From assembly GCA_027922465.2 (NCBI GenBank), contig BQMF02000373.1, positions 310,001 through 374,000 of the forward strand: a stretch of 64,000 nucleotides of DNA. The letters are read 5' to 3'. A program made the translations under genes and the position numbers. Numbering within the stretch: the stretch's first letter is position 1; every line of letters starts with the position of its first letter. The notes beneath the pieces were generated by a model. The model worked only from the letters and a program-made list of their open reading frames with translations. It was not told where the DNA came from and did not search any database. The DNA comes from Turritopsis dohrnii. Taxonomy: Eukaryota; Cnidaria; Hydrozoa; Anthoathecata; Oceaniidae. This document shows positions 59,396 through 64,000 of this stretch, piece after piece.

Positions 59396-59668
59396 GCATT
59401 CGCATGTTAGCTTATCATGCGGAGGTGGAGTATTCAAGTGGATCTTCTAAAGGAAAAGACCTCTATGAAAAGTTATTGCAATATCAAGAAACAATGGTGA
59501 AAAGAAAATTTGCAACTGGTACTCAGTCTGATAGACCTTTCCTTGACTGTATGATGCACATGCTGATTAATATGTCAAAAAAGGAAAAAATTGATATGGT
59601 TGACTTAATCAAATGTGATTGTTCATTTGAGCATGAGAAATTGCAGCTTTATCCCTCAACCATAGAAG
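59396..59668 (+). CDS. Exon X1b: unrecognised helical domain
   Basis: 273 bp, acceptor TTTATTTAG, donor GTTGGT, phase 1 at both edges (91 codons). It encodes IRMLAYHAEVEYSSGSSKGK, DLYEKLLQYQETMVKRKF, SDRPFLDCMMHMLINMSKKE and a tail ending PSTIEG. It is the partner of X1a; homology extends into the upstream intron (TTGCCAAACTGCAACAGTTTAAC). It opens the second X1-DD1-X2-DD2 series. 59669-60777 contains the conserved pre-DD1 segment but no other exon I can support. Confidence 0.7.
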
Positions 59669-60777
59669 GTTGGTTATTTGATTAAAAACGAATTTGCTAA
59701 GAAGATATATAACATAAATGAGCTCTGCCAACAGACCCTGAAAACCTTGAGAAGCTTTGAATTTTAAAAATTGTCCTTGATGGCCTTGAATTACCTTTAA
59801 AATTCATTTGATGACCTGGAAAAGTTGGAAAGTGTTCACATTCGTGATTTTCTGTTGTAATATTTCAGTTAAGAAGTTATCAATGGGGAGATGCATCTGG
59901 AATCCTACTAACTTGAACAAATATAACATACACATTTTGTTTAATTTGATACTTACACTTTCTTTCTCTAGCTTTGTCTGTTTCTTTCTGCAGAAAAGTG
60001 AAAAATAACCTTCAGTTTAAAAATAAAAATCTATTTCAGATGGATGGAGTTTTTATTCATTATAGGGAGTTAATTTGAATAAATGTTTTGTTTATGAATC
60101 ATTTGATCTTATAATTAACTTGAAATCAATTTTCCAGCTCCATGAAATCAATTTTCCATTTCCATGAAATCAACTTTGCAATAATATAAAATCAAAGTCG
60201 ATTTTCATACTTTATTGCATTTATTTTTTCTGCCTAAAAATTGATTTTAAATGAAATTTTCTTCCTGCAAATATTGCAAAGATTGCCAATTTATCAGAAT
60301 AGGTAAAAAACAGCATCAAGAGACTCATGACAGTGGACATAAATTCCATCATAACTTGCTTGTGCTCCTGTACTTTAATTAAAATTCTACTTCTCATATC
60401 GTTGATAGAGTGCAATAGTCCGCATAATATTTTCATTGTCGTGTTCAACCAACCATTTTTTTGGTGTCCATTTTCTAAGGTCCTTTCAAATATCTGACTA
60501 TTAAAGAAATGCCAGTAAAAATGGCCCATTGAAAGGTAACATCATCTTGTAGAGCTCGATCAAAAGGTTTCGGTAAACAGGTTTTAATGGTATTAAAATG
60601 ATGAATTCATATTAACCAGTGATCAAACTGAAAGTGCGGCAAATATGTACACACTGTGAAGAAAAGTTAGAAATGAACAATTTTCAAATTTTCAAAGAAA
60701 TAACATTGAGTGGTTATTTGTGTTATAAAGTAAGTATGGAGTAATCTTATTAGAGTTAATTCATTTTATATTGTTAG

Positions 60778-61086
60778 GTGAAGGGAAAGAAGAGTGTCTC
60801 TGTGATGCGGACGACCGTAATCTAATCTTTAAAACAATTTGTGAAAAGGCTGCTGAGGAATGGAGATTGATTGGTCATTTCTTATTAGATTTTAATGTCA
60901 TTCAAACCGTCATGGTTGATTTTCCTGATAACGTAAAAGAAAGACTTAAAACCATATTAGAAAAGTGGCACCAATCTGCAGTTTCAGAGGAAAGTGCATG
61001 GTTGCGTTTGAAATCAATTCTGCTTTTCCTGAAGAAAGAAAATTTAGTATCAAAAGTTGAAAATGGCGTCTATGATGACATGACAG
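60778..61086 (+). CDS. Exon DD1b: Death domain
   Basis: 309 bp, same length, acceptor (TATATTGTTAG), donor (GTAAGA) and phase as DD1a. The Death-domain signature is intact: IFKTICEKAAEEWRLIGHFL, DNVKERLKTILEKWHQ, AWLRLKSILLFLKKENLVSK. Differences from DD1a cluster in the middle (MVDF for IACF) and before helix 5 (VSEESA for APERST), positions usually on exposed loops. It is followed within 80 bp by the candidate microexon at 61166. Confidence 0.85.
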
Positions 61087-61165
61087 GTAAGATTTTATGA
61101 AATCTGTTGAAAGAAAATACACAAATAAAAAGCAGAAAATTGTGCCCTTTTAATCGTTTTCTTAG

Positions 61166-61240
61166 TATCAAAACTTGAAAATGGAGAAATATACATATAC
61201 GACGATAATGACTATCCTATATGTCTATATGAAGAGCAAG
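61166..61240 (+). CDS. Candidate microexon copied from the DD1 tail
   Basis: 75 bp between acceptor GTTTTCTTAG and donor GTATGA, phase 1 at both edges (25 codons). It encodes SKLENGEIYIYDDNDYP and a short tail ICLYEEQ. The first part mirrors the end of DD1b (LVSKVENGVYDD), so it looks like a duplicated exon end that acquired an acceptor. It would insert a tyrosine/acid-rich linker between DD1b and X2b. No such segment is found between DD1a and X2a. Confidence 0.5.
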
Positions 61241-61387
61241 GTATGATTTTATGAAATTTATTTGAAATAACAACAACAAACCAGTTGTTCAGTTACAACT
61301 TCTTCAATTTGTTTTGGTAGTAAATGCAGAAAACACGGACCTTATTAATTCTGCATTTAGATTTAGATTATGAAATTCTCCATTTAG

Positions 61388-61651
61388 ATTATCAAATGTT
61401 GGCCTACATCATTGACAAACGTTTCTCTGACAATCTGTCAGAAGGAAAGAAGTTTTGCAACAGGCTTTTCCAGAATAACATGGATGTTGGCCGAAAATTT
61501 CAATTTCTTTCACAATATGACAGACCTGTTCTGGATTGCGTCATGTACATGATGACAAATTTTTCCAAAAAGAAAGAGATGTATGACATTATAATAGAGG
61601 ATCTTTCAATAAACCGAAAAGATGTCAAATTTCCTACATTTGATGTAAAAG
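61388..61651 (+). CDS. Exon X2b: unrecognised helical domain
   Basis: 264 bp, acceptor CTCCATTTAG, donor GTTTGT, phase 1 at both edges (88 codons). It encodes YQMLAYIIDKRFSDNLSEGK, a KFCNRLFQNN helix, SQYDRPVLDCVMYMMTNFSK and tail FPTFDVKG. Compared with X2a it has one extra residue (GRKFQF against GRFQF). The open frame extends upstream to 61324, but the acceptor and the match to X2a place the exon start at 61388. Confidence 0.75.
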
Positions 61652-61775
61652 GTTTGTTCAATGTAAAATTCTTATATTTTTCAAATGCTTTGTTTATATT
61701 TAATGGGAGTTTCGTTTTCTAGTTTAATGTATTTTAGAAAAGTAAATGGGCACTAAGTTCACTTAATGCTTATTA

Positions 61776-61830
61776 ACCAGTGGGTAGCGCAGTTGGGAGT
61801 CTTAGCTATTGTTTGGGTTCGCTCTCCGCA
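61776..61830 (+). mobile_element. tRNA-like SINE head in the X2b-DD2b intron
   Basis: TAGCGCAGTTGGGAG matches the pol III A-box consensus and GGGTTCGCTCTCC about 20 bp on resembles a B box. A decayed version lies at the same intronic place after X2a (43313-43360), so it inserted before the series duplicated. Confidence 0.5.
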
Positions 61831-62696
61831 GCCAGAAGAGTTTTGTATTTGGTATCCAGTTTTTTAATTTGTGTGTGTCTCTAAAGCAAGTTTGTGGGTT
61901 TGTTCATGGCGATGATTATGTTCAAATTAAAAATAATAATTATCAATAACGACTAAATATTCATATGTTACAAAGTAACAGAAATATATATTCTATATGT
62001 AAAAATTGGTATAAACATAATATAAAGTGCCTCGTGAAAAATCAAGAGAAGAGAACACAAAAAGAAATTAACCTACCAGCTTGACTGAGTCTGAGTGTTG
62101 GTTGCAGGCCGTAAGCACAGACAAATGTCGATAAAAACACATCCCGTTAATGGCTCAGTGAACTTATTTCATCCCATTTTGCCTTGCTCTTTTCAATTGC
62201 TTCCTTGTATGTTGTTAGCAGGTCTTCTGAGATTATGGCTACTATGCAGTCGGTACTTTGGGCCTTTGACGTTCCTTTCATCAGTGATGAAAGATTTTGT
62301 GGATCGAAAGTGACATGGCATTTCAATTAGCTTGTTGAATTTTTTGGTAGGCAAGGAATATATTGAAACGGGCTTCAGTTCTCTTTTTTTCTTACTGTTC
62401 ATACCTGGCGTATTATAAAATTTCATGACTGCTTTTACTTGAAACCAAACCACCATGCTATGCATGTCATGGAAGGAGGCGAAAAGTGAACGTTGCATTG
62501 AGAGAAAATTAAAAAAGAACAGTGTATAAAGAAATTATAGACTCTCCTATGGGATATTAAAAGTAAGTAGGTGATCCTACAAAATTAGGAAAATTCTAAT
62601 CATAAAGCAGTTCAAAACAGAGTCCTTGCACCTCCACAAGTTAAATGCAAAAGTACATGCTACTTACAAAGTTATATTAATTTTATTTATTTTCAG

Positions 62697-63008
62697 GTCC
62701 AGAAGATAACAAACAGTTTCATGATGCAAGTGAATTTAGGCAGATATTTGAAACTATTTGTGAAGATGCCTGTGAAGAGTGGAGATATATATCCCATTTT
62801 CTCCTTGATTACCATGATATTCAAAGCATTTGTGTTGATCATCCAAATGATGTTAAAGTAAGACTTCTAAAGATATTAGAAAGATGGTTTGTATCTACAC
62901 CTCTCAAAAAGAGAAGTTGGTTAAATTTGAGATCAGTGCTGATTTATCTAAATAAACACTATTTGGTGGCGAAAATTGAAAAAGAAAAATGGGGTCAAAG
63001 TGAAAAAG
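62697..63008 (+). CDS. Exon DD2b: Death domain
   Basis: 312 bp, acceptor TTTATTTTCAG, donor GTATGA, phase 1 at both edges (104 codons). The start PEDNKQFHDASEFRQ is followed by the Death-domain pattern IFETICEDACEEWRYISHFL, HDIQSICVDHPNDVKVRLLK, ILERWF and SWLNLRSVLIYLNKHYLVAK. It is the partner of DD2a and nearly identical in helices 1-2 and 4-5. It lies 1.05 kb after X2b. The text directly upstream (AAATGCAAAAGTACATGCT) is conserved with the intron before DD2a. Confidence 0.85.
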
Positions 63009-63732
63009 GTATGATTTCATCACTGCTGATGTTTTGGAATTATGAGAAGGCTTTAATGGTCGACATCTCCATGCCATTGCATATTTCAAAGTACATGAAT
63101 AATTGCATCTGTCAGTGCTGCATGATTATCAACACAAATTAGCGAACATCTTCTTTTTCTGATGGAAAAAAATTTCAAATACAAGTTTTAAATACAATTT
63201 ATTCAGCAGGAAATCCCTTTTGTGAAACCATCTACGACAAATAAGTGAAAGCGTACATCTTTGAGATTTTGAAATTAACTTCGATCTACAATTAACTTCG
63301 ATGTATTTTAAGAAGCTGTTTTATCTCCATCGGTTTTTAGAAACACCTTTGAGATCAGTCATGTTCATAATTCAGCAAGAAAGTCTTTTTGTGAAACCAT
63401 GTGCGACATAAAAGTGAAAGTATGCATCTTTGAGATTTTGAAAATAAAATTAAATCAGTTAAAAGTTCTCCCAATAAAGTATTATGATGAATAATTTAAA
63501 GAATAAACATAAATATTGTTGATGGTTCTTTTCAGTTACATTAAAAAATGTAAATGCAAAATGATGGTTGAATTTAGCAGTTACTGCACTTGTTTTTTTT
63601 GTTTTTTAGATTTTAATGAAAACTTATTCAGCATGTTCAGGTGAAACCTTTATTGTTATTCAAAATTTCATTATCAACTTGTAACGCATTTGACAATATT
63701 CTATTTGAAATTATAGGAATAATGTTAGTTTA

Positions 63733-64000
63733 ATGGTGAAGGAAAGAAAGAATGCATACAGTGCGACAGTGCCTGCTACAGTTTCAGAACAATGGTCAAT
63801 TATTCATTCATGTATTGAATGTTTCAAGGAAAAGAAAATGTTCATCAATAAACAAAAAGTTTTTGAAGTGATCATGAAAGAAGTTAATGATCATTTAGAT
63901 TGGTATCAACAGCATGTCATTGCTGTTAATGTGTTGGAGGAAATCGAGGAGTACAAAAAAGATGGATACCACAGCAAAGAACAATTAAAGTTGGTATTAA
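63733..64000 (+). CDS. Open ORF running off the window, possible first exon of the next unit
   Basis: From ATG 63733 the frame is open to the window end (89 codons): MVKERKNAYSATVPATVSEQ, then WSIIHSCIECFKEKKMFINK, QKVFEVIMKEVNDHLDWYQQ and a lysine-rich helix. It looks alpha-helical and coding, but no domain is recognised and it is not clearly X or DD. An acceptor-like TTATAG at 63711-63716 would allow it to be an internal exon in phase 2, unlike the phase-1 exons upstream. 63009-63732 shows no other exon. Confidence 0.4.
   Translation, partial: MVKERKNAYSATVPATVSEQWSIIHSCIECFKEKKMFINKQKVFEVIMKEVNDHLDWYQQHVIAVNVLEEIEEYKKDGYHSKEQLKLVL

Noticed and set aside
61324..61387. Upstream extension of the X2b ORF
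   Set aside because: The acceptor at 61386-61387 and alignment with X2a place the exon start at 61388; the extension reads as intron.

Overview
This window looks like AT-rich nuclear DNA from an invertebrate animal. The evidence is phase-conserved short exons with GT/AG introns, Death-domain exons, tRNA-derived SINEs, and a metazoan mix of mobile elements (Penelope-like, PIF/Harbinger, Helitron, hAT-like, non-LTR, BEL/Pao and Ty3/gypsy). A cnidarian or another early-branching or lophotrochozoan animal would fit, but the sequence alone does not fix the species. No prokaryotic features, rRNA or intact tRNA genes were seen.

Layout. 1-1649 is the 3' part of a Helitron family on the + strand; inverted relatives lie at 48334-49780. 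1655-5480 is a Penelope-like retroelement (RT plus GIY-YIG endonuclease, split by a frameshift at a 12-G run) with a hammerhead-like 3' motif. 5490-14672 is a head-to-tail chain of non-autonomous Helitron-like elements, one carrying a 5'-truncated non-LTR retrotransposon. 14673-15952 is part of a second Helitron-like family (other copies at 5490-6885, 35338-37437 and 55909-57470). 16000-20800 holds a duplicated non-coding block, a SINE and a canonical non-autonomous Helitron. 20810-25155 is a structurally complete PIF/Harbinger transposon with a Myb/SANT-like gene and a HARBI1-like nuclease gene, each with one intron. 25156-34800 holds tandem repeats, a pogo-like end, a 1.15-kb element with long TIRs built from an ACCCGATACCC-type motif, an element with hAT-like ends, a LINE remnant and two foldback MITEs.

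The host-gene part starts at 38371. Eight exons on the + strand, all beginning and ending in phase 1, alternate an unrecognised alpha-helical domain (here called X) with Death domains, in the order X1-DD1-X2-DD2, and the series occurs twice (38371-52752 and 59396-63008). The second copy is compact; the first has been stretched by Helitron-like elements (between X1 and DD1) and by retroelement debris, Helitron ends and palindromes (between X2 and DD2). A 25-codon candidate microexon, apparently a partial copy of the DD1 tail, sits in the second copy only. Death domains are protein-interaction modules of apoptotic and innate immune signalling, so this may be part of an expanding receptor or adaptor family. 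Gene boundaries and full-length products cannot be settled without transcripts.

Most of the rest is decayed mobile DNA: BEL/Pao integrase debris at 46580-47160, Ty3/gypsy pol debris at 53514-55450, and a truncated zinc-finger ORF at 58242-58514.
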